Assembly (NCBI GenBank): GCA_036417435.1
Contig: CM070903.1
Location: 90,665,001 to 90,729,000 of the forward strand
From: Inia geoffrensis
Lineage: Eukaryota > Chordata > Mammalia > Artiodactyla > Iniidae
Length of the DNA stretch: 64,000 nucleotides
Reading direction: 5' to 3'
The translations under genes were made by a program, and so were the position numbers. Positions 46,190 to 57,706 of this stretch are shown piece by piece (positions within the stretch are counted from its first letter, which is position 1; each line of letters begins with the position of its first letter). A model generated the notes under the pieces. The model saw nothing but the letters and a program-made list of their open reading frames with translations, was not told where the DNA came from and ran no database searches.

Positions 46190-49100
46190 AAACCATCAAC
46201 ATAATGTGAGGCCTTGAGCACTGCCTGAGGAAGGCCATGGCTGGTCAGTATAAGTAAGTGATTGGTACAGCAGTGTGCTCTGTGTGTGGCTGGTTTTCTA
46301 TTCTGACTAATCACAAAGGCAGGATACAACCTGCTATTTCCATTATCTGAGAGGCATAAATACTTGCAAGATGGTTGTCTGTTGCTTTTGTAATTTAAAT
46401 GAAGACTCCCAAGTAAAGTTCATTGTTGTAATGAAATCGGGTCACAGAGTCATGGAAAACTGTGACAAGGTTCACGCTGATGAGGAAAGGTCACACATCG
46501 CATGCTAAGCACAGATGGAGAAAAGGAGCTTGTGTGCTGAGATCTTGAGATGTGTGGCTGAGATGTGTATCAGTGTGGGTGGCAAAAGCTGATAGCTGGA
46601 AGAACCACAGACAAAGAATTGCACAAACGGAGTCAAAATGAAACAGAAACATGTCACAGGGTGCTAGCAAGAAGCTTGGGGGTAAATGCTGCCGACATAA
46701 AGCCACTGATTTCATGGGTGAGTAACAATAGGAAAAAGAGTTACAGTGCCAGGATAATATTTTTGGTATCAAATGCCATTTTCATGCTATTAAGTTTGTT
46801 TTGAATATTTTAATTACATAGATCAGCTAATATATACAACTTGAAACATCACGGTGACTTTAAAAATATAGTAATGAGATCCTGAGGTCTGGGATTAAAC
46901 CACCTTAATTTTAAAGTGTTCTATTTCCTGAGTGATAAAAGTTGCAAAGGTATAGGCTATCTTGCCATACCACGTAACCTGGGTGTAATATTACTGAAAT
47001 AAAACAAGTCAAGATTTGTTTAGTCATTTTATAATACACATGTAACTTCTGGTAACAGTTACTGGTAAGAAGTTTCTCTTCCTTGAGAAGTTAGCTAGAA
47101 AGTTCAAGAGAACTTTCTTCATAATGTGCCTCTTTGCTTTAGAATTTCTTAGTAACAGTAATTTCTCCTTTCTAGAAACATATTAACATTTATATTCAAA
47201 CCATAAGGACGGCTTTTAGATTAGGACAAAGTACTGGAAATTGGTTGTTACCTCACTCTTGTGCCTAATTATTGCTTACATTTTGGTGAGGCCTCTGATC
47301 TGGTATACTGGATGTGTTGGAATGACTAGTGGGTGGAGTAACAATACATGTGACCTTTGTATGGTGGCTGAGTATTTCATGTTGAAGCCACAATGTCATA
47401 TCAGATAGGTTCTGGAATAGAGAAATCCAAGTGATCAAAATATGGCCTCCTTTAAAACCCCTTCGCTGAGAGAATCAAGGCTTTTCCACATTTGCTACTG
47501 TTTTTGTCCGAAGGGTGCTTCAGGTCTGTCTTCAGTGAACATAGCAGAGGAAGTTCACTTTACTGGAACAAGCTTACGGCACAGGTCCACTTAGGTGACT
47601 TTTATTATGATATTCAAATGAAGTCAATTATGCACAGAAATACCTTGTAAACAAATGCATGGATTATTATTATCGTTGTGATAATAACGATTTAGGAATT
47701 TCTGTTAGGAAAGGAGGCAGCTTGGTGTAGGGTATAAGAATTTCAGGCTAGAAGCCCGGGACCCCATGAACCTGAGGGAGGGAATAAGGTCATTTTGAAG
47801 GAAGATAAGCCTGGGGTCCCAGGTTTGGAGATGACCCTATTAAGAAACGGTGTAGTTGGGAAGTCATCCTTCACTGGATGAGTGGTTTGATTTTATAGTA
47901 GCTGCTGCCTGGACAGGACCCACGCACAGTGGTGGCACAATGTGAAACTTCAAAAACAAGCTAGGCCAGTAGATGTGTTTCATTGGGTGGCTCAGATAAT
48001 GAACCCTAGCTGTACTGAGATAGCTTACTAATTGAAGAGAGGATTATGCTTAGTGACATACATGCGTATGTCACTAAAAATATTGGAAAAAAAAAGAAGA
48101 AAGATATATTCTCAGTGCTTCTGGAAAGCATCTTTGCAAAGGTACTAGTTCTCCAGTAAATAAGCCTAAGCTTTAGAATCTTACTGAAATGCAAAACTAG
48201 CTCTCTTTGTGCTGTTTCCCTGTACACTAAACACAAGTGTTTTGGAAACCTGCAGTTATCTGAATTCCCATCAGGTGACATTGTTGAATCTAACATTCCC
48301 TCTTTCATATATGAAAATAGCTCTAAGGACAAACCACAGAGATGCTTTGAACTCTCTTTCTGGTTGTTCAGAGGGAGTTTCCAATCTCACTCCCTTTCCT
48401 CTGATGGTTTTCCTGCCCCTCCTGCCCCGCCCCTCCCCCAAAGGTCTGGAAAGGCCTTCAGCTGCTCCTCCCCACCGGCCTCCAAGAGCTCATCAGGGGC
48501 AAGAGCCTTTGACCTTGGCCAAAAAAAGTACCTGTCTCATCACTGAGCTTATTTGGCCACCCGGAATCCAGATGTGTAAAAGTTACTTCTAATGAACTTT
48601 TTTTTTGGTGTGAAAATTTAGCTCTCTGATATTGAGAGAAAAAGGCTATTGCTTCAAAATAATGACTACACCGATTTCCAAATATTGTTATGAAAGTACG
48701 AGAGCAAGAAAGCAGAACCCCTTAATTAAAATGGCTGCAAAAAATGTTACTTTACTTTGAAGACAGCAATAACTGAAAATAACAACAAAAAGGTTTCTCT
48801 GAGGCCAAATCTTAAAAGGGTAAGCTGCTTTCTTTACCCTAGGCTTATACAAAGGTCTGAGAAGGCTCCAAGACCTGCTTTTTGAGGACCTTGGATGAAA
48901 ACATGTTTCAAAAACTGTGAGGTACCTCCCTTTTTAAAAACAACCCGCTGCTGCACTCATCATATTGTCACATTATCACTTATCTAAGTTGTACCCTATA
49001 AACCGCCTTGATGTGCTACACACATGCAAGAAGTATACCAAGTGGATATACTTCTACTGTCTTTGCTGCCGTTGAGGTATATATGTTTAGTAAACATTTA

Positions 49101-49276
49101 GTTTCATTATTTTATTTTTGTGAAACGCGAACTGATCGACCAAACCTTTCAAACAGACCCACCAGACGATAAATACCACCATATGTTTAATTCACAGTAC
49201 ATTTGGGCATAAACACTTCAATTACATCTTTGTGTTTAGTATCAAAACCCTTTTCTTGTGTGTGTTTTCTCCACAG
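46190..49276. other. Repeat-poor sequence upstream of the CpG island
   Basis: I recognise no interspersed repeat in these 3.1 kb, which stands out against the rest of the window. No coding exon is supported; frames at 48006-48592 lack domains. An 8-bp perfect inverted repeat (TTATTATC / GATAATAA, 5-nt loop) lies at 47667-47687. The segment could hold promoter-distal regulatory DNA; this is inference from repeat absence only. Confidence 0.4.
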
Positions 49277-49335
49277 ATCCCGTGCTCTGGATTACATTTT
49301 GAATATCGCTTATTACAGATAAAGCACCTTTCCAG
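49277..49335 (+). other. Candidate upstream non-coding exon
   Basis: A 59-bp segment bounded by a good acceptor (pyrimidine-rich tgtgtgttttctccacag ending at 49276) and a good donor (tccag then gtacgc at 49336). It sits 60 bp before the CpG island rises. Frame 1 is open across the exon, but 59 bp and lack of any known domain argue for a leader exon, if it is real. A chance pairing of splice sites cannot be excluded. Confidence 0.35.
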
Positions 49336-50252
49336 GTACGCTTCCGAGAAACATATGTATTTACGCACACAAAGGTGCGTGCAGATCTTTTCACAAACAA
49401 ACGTCCATATGATGCCTGCGCCGCGCTCCCCTCACATGCTCACCGCGTGCGTGTGGCCCACCGGCCGCGCCGCGCAGCCCGGGTGCCCGCGGGGCCAGAC
49501 CGCCCCCGAACACGCGGGAGCCCCGCCGGCCTACCCAGAAAAGCTAACCGGCGTCTCCCCACCCGAGGCGGCACAAGCCTTCCCGCCCCCACCGGGCCTG
49601 GGGCCGCGCAGCCAACACCCAGTCTGCTCCGCACCGGGCCTCGCACGGCGGTGGGGGCGGGGCGGCCGGGCGACACCTTGGAGCGCCTGCGGGTCTTTCT
49701 TTCTTTTTAAAAGCCTGCACCGCGCCCACCCAGCCCCCAGCGCCGCCGCGGCGGGCGGGAGGGAGAGGAGCAGGGCCGGCAGTACCCCCCCCACCCCCCC
49801 ACCGCCGCGCCGCCGCCGCCACCTCCTCCCCGCGTCCGCGGCGCCCCTCCCCCGCCGGCCCCTCCCCCGCGCACCCGCCCGCCCGCCCGCCCGGCGCAGG
49901 CCGCTTGGGTTTGTTTTGCTGCGCGGCCGCCGCCGCCGCCGCCGCGGGCCTCGCGAGCTCATTTGTGCCTGGCTGGTCCCCATTCCTCTCTCCCCAGTGT
50001 TGAGTGTCTGAGCCGTTGGCTGCTCCGAACCGTTTGGCTCTTTCCCTTAGTAACAGCTTTTACCTTCTGCCTCAATTCCTCTCCCCGCTCGCGCCCTTCC
50101 CCCGCGCGCCGCCTCCCCCCGCCGCCGGCCGCGTGCGCCCCCGCCCCTCCCCCCGCGGCGGGAGCACCTCCGCTCGCCACCTGGGGACCCGCGCCGCGCT
50201 CCCCGCCCCCGCCCGCCCGGCGCCCATCCCCCGCGCCCTCCGCTCGCCGGGG

Positions 50253-50260
50253 TTATAATT
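50253..50260 (+). promoter_or_regulatory. TATA-like box
   Basis: ttataatt, about 25-30 bp before the suggested start of exon 1. It is an isolated AT-rich octamer in GC-rich surroundings. Confidence 0.4.
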
Positions 50261-50282
50261 GCCTCTCACCCCCCGGAGGGGT

Positions 50283-50385
50283 TATTTTGGGGGTGGTTGG
50301 AGGTGGCGGCGGCGGCTAGGAGGGGAATTTCCTTGTGTCTCCATTCCCGGGAGGGGGGAGCGGCGTCGGAGGCCACGGTTTCCAG
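50283..50385 (+). other. Candidate first exon (non-coding leader)
   Basis: The 3' limit is a strong donor: ggtttccag then gtaagc at 50386. The 5' limit is inferred from the TATA-like octamer 25-30 bp upstream and is uncertain; CpG-island promoters often start at several sites. There is no in-frame ATG with a convincing coding extension. It would splice over about 12 kb to the acceptor at 62561. The gene is not identified. Confidence 0.6.
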
Positions 50386-50744
50386 GTAAGCGCCGGGGGC
50401 CGGACCCCGGGGTGGGGGCGGCCGCGGGCCCGGGCGGGGGGCGCGGGCGGAGGCGGCCGGGGGGCGCCGGGCCGCCGGGGGGGGGGATGGGCGCAAGTGG
50501 AACATGCATTTTTCAACTTGGCCCTTCGGGGAGCTGGGGGTTTGGCGGGGGAGGGGGAGGGGAGGGAAGGCATTTAGGGTACCCCATCCCCCCTTTTTGC
50601 TCTCAGGCTTCTTTGAAATGCTCACGTGCCTGCCCACCCCCTACCCTTTACTGGTCCCGGGGGATCCTCACCCTTATTATGTTGTCCCCGAAAATGTGCA
50701 CCTCGGCCTTCTCCCCCCTTCCACCCTTCGTGCATTTACACCCC

Positions 50745-50749
<5 letters not shown>

Positions 50750-50783
<34 letters not shown>
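50750..50783. repeat. (GT)n microsatellite
   Basis: About 17 uninterrupted GT units between the two CpG-rich blocks. Confidence 0.95.
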
Positions 50784-50785
<2 letters not shown>

Positions 50786-51059
50786 GGAGGCTTTCAGGAA
50801 AGAATTTGCAGCAAATTGAATCAAGGAGCCATCATGAGGCCGACTCCTTTATAGCCTATTTTTAGCAGGAGAGAGGGATCTCTTCGGTGCACGTTATTTT
50901 GTTAAACCTCAGGCAGCAATGGAAATCCGCTCCCCTCCCGCGGCGCGGCCCCGGGCCCGGCGCGGCGACCCTGGCCGGCGTGCTGGGGGCTGCGGGCGGC
51001 TGTTGGGGCCGCGCGTCCCGGGCGGGGGCGGGGGCGCGGGCGGGGGAGGGGCGCGCGGC

Positions 51060-51183
51060 CGCGCTCCGGGACGTGTTTATTTGTAACTTAGTGCTTTTTA
51101 TCGTCTTGAGGAGGTATTTGATAGAGCCTCTTTGAAGTTGGGTTCAGAAGTGTAGAATTGGCAAAGTTATTGCCAGCTTCCTG
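51060..51183 (+). other. Candidate alternative first exon
   Basis: The second CpG-rich block ends at about 51080, and 100 bp later comes a near-perfect donor (cttcctg then gtaagt at 51184). No good acceptor lies just before it, so this fits an alternative first exon from the second block. The start is inferred. No coding frame is evident. Confidence 0.45.
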
Positions 51184-53584
51184 GTAAGTTTTGGGTGGCT
51201 CAGAGTCACATTATTTTCTGACAGTGTAAAGGCCACGTTGTGAGAGTGGTTTATCGGTAACTTCCTCTTTGCAACCGATGTCATTTTTTGAACAGAAGCA
51301 GACTTTTATAAGTGAAATATTAATCTGAAATGGCAGCTCGAGGGAAGACATGCGTGTGTTAGCGTGTTCAGTATTTTTGGAAGTTCCTAATTTGCTGGAA
51401 CAGGCAGCACTTTGCAGTGGCAACCGAAAATAAATTTAGGTTGTGAAAATGGTGTGTTTTCATGTAATATTTGGGTTGTAATGGCTCTTAAAAGATGCTC
51501 CCATTGTTATGTTATCTAATGATATTCTCGAAAATAATTGGGTGATTACAAATGACAAAAGTGTTGGAACCTAGTTAAAAACTAGGTTTTTTTCCTCAGT
51601 GTCTGGAGTTTACTTAAAACCGTGGACTCTGTGGGCACCAAGGTGAAGAGTTTTAGTACTTATGTGATTATTGTTGACAGAGGGAAGTTGACTTTTGGCT
51701 TTCTTGTTTTCTAAACAAGACCCTTATGCTGATCTCAACAAGCTTGTTAATAAAATTTGGTGGGTGAAATGTGGGTTATTTCTAGTCTGAATGGTTTGAT
51801 TCTCCCCCCCCCCCATATAATTAAGTAATCGTTTCTCTTTCCCCCCTTTTTTTTCCCCTAAAGACTCCTTTATCAGGTTGGATAATATAAGGCCCTGGTG
51901 GTGTTTTCATCTACTTACCTTAAAAAAAATTCTAATAAATACCCTGGTTACATGTTGAAGGTAGAGTGAGTGACTTTTTGGTTTTCCCAGTGTGGTTTAT
52001 TTTCATTTTTTGTTAAATAAGACCCATGCTGCATTGGTGTATTTTAGTAATCTTGACTTCCTGGAACTGTATGTTCTCACCATTTTAATAAGTTTGTAGT
52101 CTAGGGAAATAGGGCACCTTTGTCTCCATGAAAACAGTGTGTGTGCTGAGTTGTATCATGGGAATTCATGGCAAGCAAGCCTTGGAAATTATTCTTGAGC
52201 GCGTTCTAGAAATAGCGTTTACCTGTGGAGGAGGAACAGCAGAAAGAAAATATGCCTGAAAGTGGTTAGGCGAGTGATTCGTGTTTATACTTTTTGCTAT
52301 TAAATCGAGGTTTTCCTGCTGCTTTGGAATATGAATTTTTTCTCCCAGTCCTGTTATGCACCATGTGATATATGTAATCACAACCATTAAGTCCATAAGT
52401 AACTACTATTTTTTGTCACTTGAGTTGTTAGAATCAGACCTAGAGGGCAAAATACTAAACTGTATGGGAGATGAAAACAATATGTACGTGGAGAAAGTTT
52501 TTCTTACTGTTAAGGAACTTAATTAAGATACTTGTTAATGGCATAAAAATTGTTGCAGAGCTCACCATCAGTTTATAAGATGTTTTTATTTAAACGTGTA
52601 CCAGCTTTGGTTATTAATATGGGAGATACCCGTGGTTAATGGAATGGCCCTTTGTGAAGGTTGTATTTTTTCACTGGTTGCTTCAACGAGGCAAATATTT
52701 TAATACGTTTTTACACACGTTTAGGAATCTTTGTTACCTGTGTTCACACCATAAGATTTATCATGATTACCATGATACATGCCTATCAAGAGAGTGAGAA
52801 GTAACTGCTTCCTTTGTACTGGGAGAGTTTCAAGCTAATATGCAGAAAGGGCAGGAGCTTACTATAAACATAGGGGTTACTGATAAAAAGAGATGTGACT
52901 AATGGACCTTTTAAATGACAACCTGTTGAACGAATACATCTGTTTATATATAACAATGAAATATAAGTACGACCTTGTCAAATGAGTAGCTAATAAAGTT
53001 CTTCTTTAATATACTACAGCAATTATTACTGCACAGAATTTCTGACTTGACACATTTTGATGAAGAAATAATTTTTTGGGTTTGTTCATTTTCTGTGTTA
53101 TTTGTATAAAAAGAATTGAGAAGAATGTGAATAGTAGTAAGTCGGGGAGAGAGAGTGGCAGAAATATTGGCACTGTTTGGGACTTTGTATTTTTCTTGTA
53201 CATGGAATTTGACTCATTTCACATGGTGTTTATAGTATAAGTCATTGACGTGCAGAAAGAGAAAGCAGCTAACATTGAGACATTATGTATCACCATAGTA
53301 CAGAAGGGCTAGGACCCCAGGGCTGCGTAGTAAAGAATTGGTAAGAGTATAGTTTGGTTTGGAGACCCCATGATGGGATCTCCTGCTCTATCACCAATAG
53401 ATACTTGAATTTTAAAAAAAACCTGTGTGAGAGAGCTTATGCTGGAGAGGTTTGGTGTTCACCTCCTCTGGGATTGGACTCCCTAAGAGTACAGTTAACT
53501 GCCCTGTTTGCAAGAGTCCAAGGAAAGGGACTCTGCTTGGGCTATACTATAGGAAAGGTGTGAGGTGCTTTCTATGTCATTTAT

Positions 53585-53760
53585 ATCCCAGGCTAATACT
53601 GAGGTGGGTAGTGTTGGGCTCTTTTTGTGGATGATAAAACAGCAAGGTCAAGATAAGTTAATTCAGTTGTTCAAGGCCACAAAAGGATCAAATGATGCAC
53701 TAGGATTTAAACCTCGGTCTGAGCTCTAGTCCATGTTCTTTCTAGATGACTGTAGCTGTG
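53585..53760 (-). repeat. MIR-like SINE
   Basis: gtggatgataaaacagcaagg, ttcaaggccacaaaaggatc, actaggatttaaacctcgg: inverted MIR order. Confidence 0.7.
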
Positions 53761-54159
53761 CCAGAGTTTCAGCTGTTTCATCAGTCTTTAGATATCCTTG
53801 CAAAAACTAGTGTTTCCAATCAAGTTTATAATTCTGTACTTGGGAACTGGGATCTCTACTAAGTGGGTCAAGTGATTGCATGGATAAATGAAATTCATAG
53901 GGCTCAAATACCATTGGCTTAACTCTCTAGAACTGTTTAATAAGATGCCATCTTCTTGTCAACTGCTGTATTTCCTACCTTTAGATTCACAGCGGTGACG
54001 TAGCCTCTCCACATACTGCCAGCAGAAATAAGGAAATGTGGTTCCACACCTACAATTAATTAAGAAGGAAAAGCAAATAAGAGTATCTCACGCATTTCTG
54101 AAAACTTGTGTAAGAAAAATCATAAAAGTCTGTTTGTGCAGCATACTGATTCTATCAGG
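53761..54159. other. Unassigned intronic sequence
   Basis: Nothing recognised. Confidence 0.4.
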
Positions 54160-54775
54160 GGTTCTCAAGATGAACTGCCCAGCTTCAAATTCAGGCACCA
54201 TCCCTTACTAATTATGTCACCTTGGGGGAGTAACTCCACTGTGTCTCAGTTTTCTCCTCTGTATAGTGGGACGGTCAACTTCAAAGAGTTGAGAGGATTA
54301 AGAGAGTTGTATGTGTGATGCAGCTGGAGATTATCATACTAAGTGAAGTAAGTCAGAAAGAAAAAGACAAGTACCATATGATATCACTTATATGTGGAAT
54401 CTGAAATGCAGCACAAGTGAACCTATCTACAAAACAGAAAGAGACTCACAGGCATAGAGAACAGACTTGTGGTTGCCAAGGTGGTGCGGGAGAGGGAGAG
54501 GGATGGACTGGGACTTTGGGGTTGGTAGATGCAAAGTATTACATTTAGAATGGGTAAACAGCAAGGTCCTAATGTATAGCACAGGGAACTATAGCCAATC
54601 CCCCGGGGGTAAACCATAATGGAAAAAGGTATATATATTAAAAAAGAATGTATATATGTGTATAACTAAGTCACTTGCTGTACAGCAGAAATTATTAGCA
54701 CAACGTTGTAAATCAAACTATAATGAGAAAAAATTGTATGTGTAAGTTGCTGAGAACAGTAGCTGACAAGCATCA
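54160..54775 (+). repeat. MIR SINE split by an L1 fragment
   Basis: Left part: cttactaattatgtcacct, tgtctcagttttctcctctg, ttgagaggattaagagag. Right part from 54734: gtaagttgctgagaacagtag. The L1 between them has the TSD ttgtatgtgt. Confidence 0.8.
54317..54733 (+). mobile_element. 5'-truncated L1 3'-end copy
   Basis: gtaagtcagaaagaaaaagac, cttatatgtggaatctgaaa, gtggttgccaaggtggtg, gtatagcacagggaactat and a final cgttgtaaatcaaactat mark an artiodactyl-type L1 3' end. Flanked by ttgtatgtgt at 54307-54316 and 54734-54743. Confidence 0.9.
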
Positions 54776-55016
54776 TGAAAATGTAAGTTGTTGAGTATGA
54801 TAATGGATTTGGATTTGAAGTTTGTTTCTTTGTATTACATTTTATTTGCTTGTTTTTTTTAAGTAGGGGCATAATGTCATAGAAAGTACTTGGCAGTTTT
54901 ATTTCCTGAATTTTTGGGCAAAATAGTCGAAATAAGCTTGGCATAATTTATTTACTCCTGAAGTTGTGATTTAAGGGTTACTTGAAGAATTAGATTAGGT
55001 TTTATTTCATTTTATT
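54776..55016. other. AT-rich unassigned sequence
   Basis: Nothing recognised. Confidence 0.4.
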
Positions 55017-55325
55017 TTAAAAATTTAATTTATTTATTTTTGGCTGCATTGGGTCTTCGTTGTTGCACGTGGGCTTTCTCTAGTTGTGGAGAGCGGGGGT
55101 AACTCTTTGTTGTGGTGTGTGGGCTTCTCATCGTAGTGGCTTGTCTTGTTGCAGAACATGGGCTCTAGGCATGTGGGCTTCAGTAGTTGTGGCACACTGG
55201 CTCAGTAGTTGTGGCTCACGTGCTTAGTTGCTCTGTGGCACGTGGGATCTTCCTGGACCAGGGCTTGAACCCGTGTCCCCAGCATTGGCAGGCAGATTCT
55301 TAACCACTGCGCCACCAGGAAAGCT
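55017..55325 (-). repeat. Long-form CHR SINE
   Basis: Left tail of attt units, ggctgcattgggtcttcg, gtagttgtggctcacgtgc body and inverted head ending ccaccaggaaagctc. A TSD is not clear. Confidence 0.93.
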
Positions 55326-55479
55326 CTAGGTTGGATTTTAACACTAAGTGGAAACAATACCAAGTTCCATGGTTGGTGTAGGTAGTGGTGGGTCTTTAGT
55401 GTGTCTTTGTTGCCGTTCTTCTGTCACTTGGGCTTGGACTTTTTAAATCTGCTTGCAGCGTTTGAAACATTTTCTAACT

Positions 55480-55689
55480 TTTTTTTTTTTTTTTTTTTGT
55501 GGTACGTGGGCCTCTCACTGTTGTGGCCTCTCCCGTTGTGGAGCACAGGCTCCAGATGCGCAGGCTCAGCGGACATGGTTGACGGGCCTAGCCGCTCCGT
55601 GGCATGTGGGATCTTCCCGGACCGGGGCCGAACCTGTGTCCCCTGCATCGGCAGGCGGACTCTCAACCGCTGCGCCACCAGGGAAGCCC
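55480..55689 (-). repeat. Short-form CHR SINE
   Basis: Left T-run of 19; head at the right. Flanked by the 9-bp TSD tttctaact at 55471-55479 and 55690-55698. Confidence 0.94.
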
Positions 55690-55698
55690 TTTCTAACT

Positions 55699-55995
55699 CT
55701 TTTTAAATAAAAAGTGATTTTATTGTTCGAGGCTGGATCTGGCAGTACCTAGGATCTGCTTTTTAAAATTGGAGTGATTATTTTTTAAGTAGGTTATTGT
55801 TTTCTCCAGCCTCAGCCTTTCATCTGTGTTCTTGTTCTACATTTTCAGCTGCTGTCAAGACAGTTCTGCTTGGAGGTGTGTTCCTCTGAAATATCTTTGA
55901 ATCTTGTCTTATTTTCCCTTCCCATTTTTTATCGTTCTTAATTCAGCAGTAATGTTAACGACTACTAGAGTTCTATGTGTCAGGGTCACGAAGGT
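55699..55995. other. Unassigned intronic sequence
   Basis: Nothing recognised. Confidence 0.4.
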
Positions 55996-56115
55996 GCTTT
56001 GACAGGTACTTGTGACAATCTAAGCGACTGGTATCCTTATTACTAACAGCGTGGAGACCAAGGCTCAGGTAGTAAGGGGTGCAGAGAGGGGTTTAGGTCC
56101 AGTGTGTCTGACTTC
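55996..56115 (-). repeat. MIR-like SINE
   Basis: gtatccttattactaacagc, agaccaaggctcaggtagt, tttaggtccagtgtgtctg. A later SINE inserted at its end. Confidence 0.65.
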
Positions 56116-56131
56116 TAGGCCAGTGTTCTTA

Positions 56132-56369
56132 TTTATTTAAATTTTTATTTATTTGACTGCTTTGGGTCTTAGTTGCGGCATGCGGGCTCTTATGTTGCGG
56201 CGCACGGGCTTTTCTCTAGTTGTGGCATGTGCAGGTTCTAGAGCGCACGCACGCGTGAGGGCTTAGTTGCCCCTCAGCATGTGGGATCTTAGTCCCCCGA
56301 CCAGGGATCGAACCCACGTCCCCTGCATTGGAAGGCGGATTGTTAACCACTGGACCACAGGGAAGTCCC
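56132..56369 (-). repeat. Long-form CHR-type SINE
   Basis: gactgctttgggtcttagtt, then an inverted head ending cagggaagtccc. The TSD taggccagtgttctta (16 bp) is perfect at 56116-56131 and 56370-56385. Confidence 0.95.
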
Positions 56370-56539
56370 TAGGCCAGTGTTCTTAACTAGCAGTCTGTTT
56401 TCTCAGTGAGTGAAGGAGAGAATGAATGAATGGTTTTAGGTTTCTGGGTTATTGCATTACTTTTCAAGTAGGTTGCTCTATATCATCTTCTCCATTCTAT
56501 CTTCTCTAATCACCAACAGTGTAATTTATTTAAAAATTG

Positions 56540-56900
56540 GTTTCATGACGTCAGTTTGCCTGCAGAAGAACCCATAATGGCTTCCCTTTGCCAACTGGAT
56601 GTAGTTCATATGCTTCAAGTCTGGCTTTTAAGGCTCCATTCTAACCTATTCAGCCGTATTTCCCACTCTTCTCCAACTGGGATTCTTGCCTGTCTGTCGA
56701 ATACTGCAGTTTTGGCATACTCATTACTCCTCTGCCTTTGTGCATGCTGTTCCTTCCCTTTATCCTTTTAATAGCCTAGTTTCAGTCCCACTTTCATGAA
56801 GTTTTTTCTGGCTGTCCTGACTCAGGATATTTCTTTGAGATTTCATCGCATTTAATGAGTATCACAAACTCCATAATTATTTATTGTTTTGTGAGTATGT
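56540..56900 (+). repeat. L2 LINE fragment
   Basis: agaacccataatggcttccc, aggctccattctaacctatt, tttgtgcatgctgttccttc, gatttcatcgcatttaatg. Confidence 0.72.
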
Positions 56901-57569
56901 GTCACATCGCCTCAACCAAATGTTACATTTCTTGAAGGAAAAGGCCACTTTCCTTATAGTACGTAGCAAAACTCTTGAGTTTTGTATTATACTATCTTCG
57001 TAATAAAATGGATTGCTTCTACAAGGACCCATGTTAAAATAAGAACAGTGACAGTCCTGTTTCACTCTTGTTGATGTGGCAGAGGCTTCTTTTTGAGTTA
57101 GACCTTCAAAGTTTAGTTGTACTGTAGTCACATTAATTTGAATTTTCATGTTGGCAGTGTTGACAAGGAAGGGGAAAAAAATAGTCAACATTTAGAGTGA
57201 AATGGAAATGGTTAGTTTTATCCTCTTAATCCTGGAATAGTAGCCATAGTCCTGAAGAAAAACCTAGTCTAGTTGGGAATCATGTCTCACTAAGTTGGCT
57301 TTACCTGGTTATATTTGTGTTAGTTGTTATGAAACTTAAGATTTTGGATTTTATTGTTTTAATCCTCAGGCTTTTTTTGCTTGTTATTTTCTTAGTAGTA
57401 TGTCTAAATAAGATAATGTTTTTAGCTCTCAGTATGTGTGACAGCATTCTGACCACATTGGAATCCCATTTGAACCATTACTATGAATGTATTAACATGT
57501 ATCTATCATATAGTGTCAGTGGGTTTAGTCTACCAGAAGAATGTCATTGTAACCATCTCTCTTCAATAG
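56901..57569. other. AT-rich unassigned intronic sequence
   Basis: No gene or recognised repeat. Confidence 0.4.
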
Positions 57570-57695
57570 TTTTTTTTTTTTTTTTTGGTGGGGGGCACGT
57601 GGCACGGGGGATCATAGTTCCCTGAGCAGGGATCGAACCTGTGCCACCTGCAGTGGAAGTGGGGAGTTTTAACCACTGGACCACCAGGGAAGTCC
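57570..57695 (-). repeat. Short CHRS-like SINE
   Basis: T-run of about 16, ccctgagcagggatcgaacc and a head ending ccaccagggaagtcc. TSD ctcttcaatag / ctctttaatag at 57559-57569 and 57696-57706. Confidence 0.93.
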
Positions 57696-57706
57696 CTCTT
57701 TAATAG

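Larger units (their letters stand above)
49390..51085 (+). promoter_or_regulatory. CpG-island promoter
   Basis: About 1.7 kb of GC- and CpG-rich DNA in two blocks (49400-50570 and 50930-51080) separated by more ordinary sequence. It has several GC boxes (e.g. ggggcggggcgg near 49653), three GCGGCCGC sites (about 49923, 50421, 51056) and a TATA-like ttataatt at 50253-50260. CpG density stays high despite methylation-driven loss, which marks an active, germline-unmethylated promoter. Strong donors in plus orientation set the transcription direction. A minus-strand (bidirectional) transcript is possible but no evidence was seen. The long GC-rich frames on both strands (such as 49232-50011) are composition artefacts. 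Confidence 0.85.

Noticed and set aside
48209..48592. A 127-codon frame upstream of the CpG island
   Set aside because: No domain, no splice-site pair and biased pyrimidine-rich composition; not supported as a gene.
49232..50011. A 259-codon frame across the CpG island, with long antisense frames over the same DNA
   Set aside because: GC-rich DNA has few stop codons, and frames stay open on both strands. The translation is low-complexity Pro/Arg/Ala with no domain.
50259..50819. A 186-codon Gly/Arg-rich frame
   Set aside because: It crosses a strong splice donor and runs into a (GT)n tract; composition artefact.
1176..57695. Repeated near-identical 200-bp units considered as a possible repeat array system
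   Set aside because: Units are dispersed, in both orientations and flanked by TSDs. They are SINEs, not a CRISPR or tandem array.
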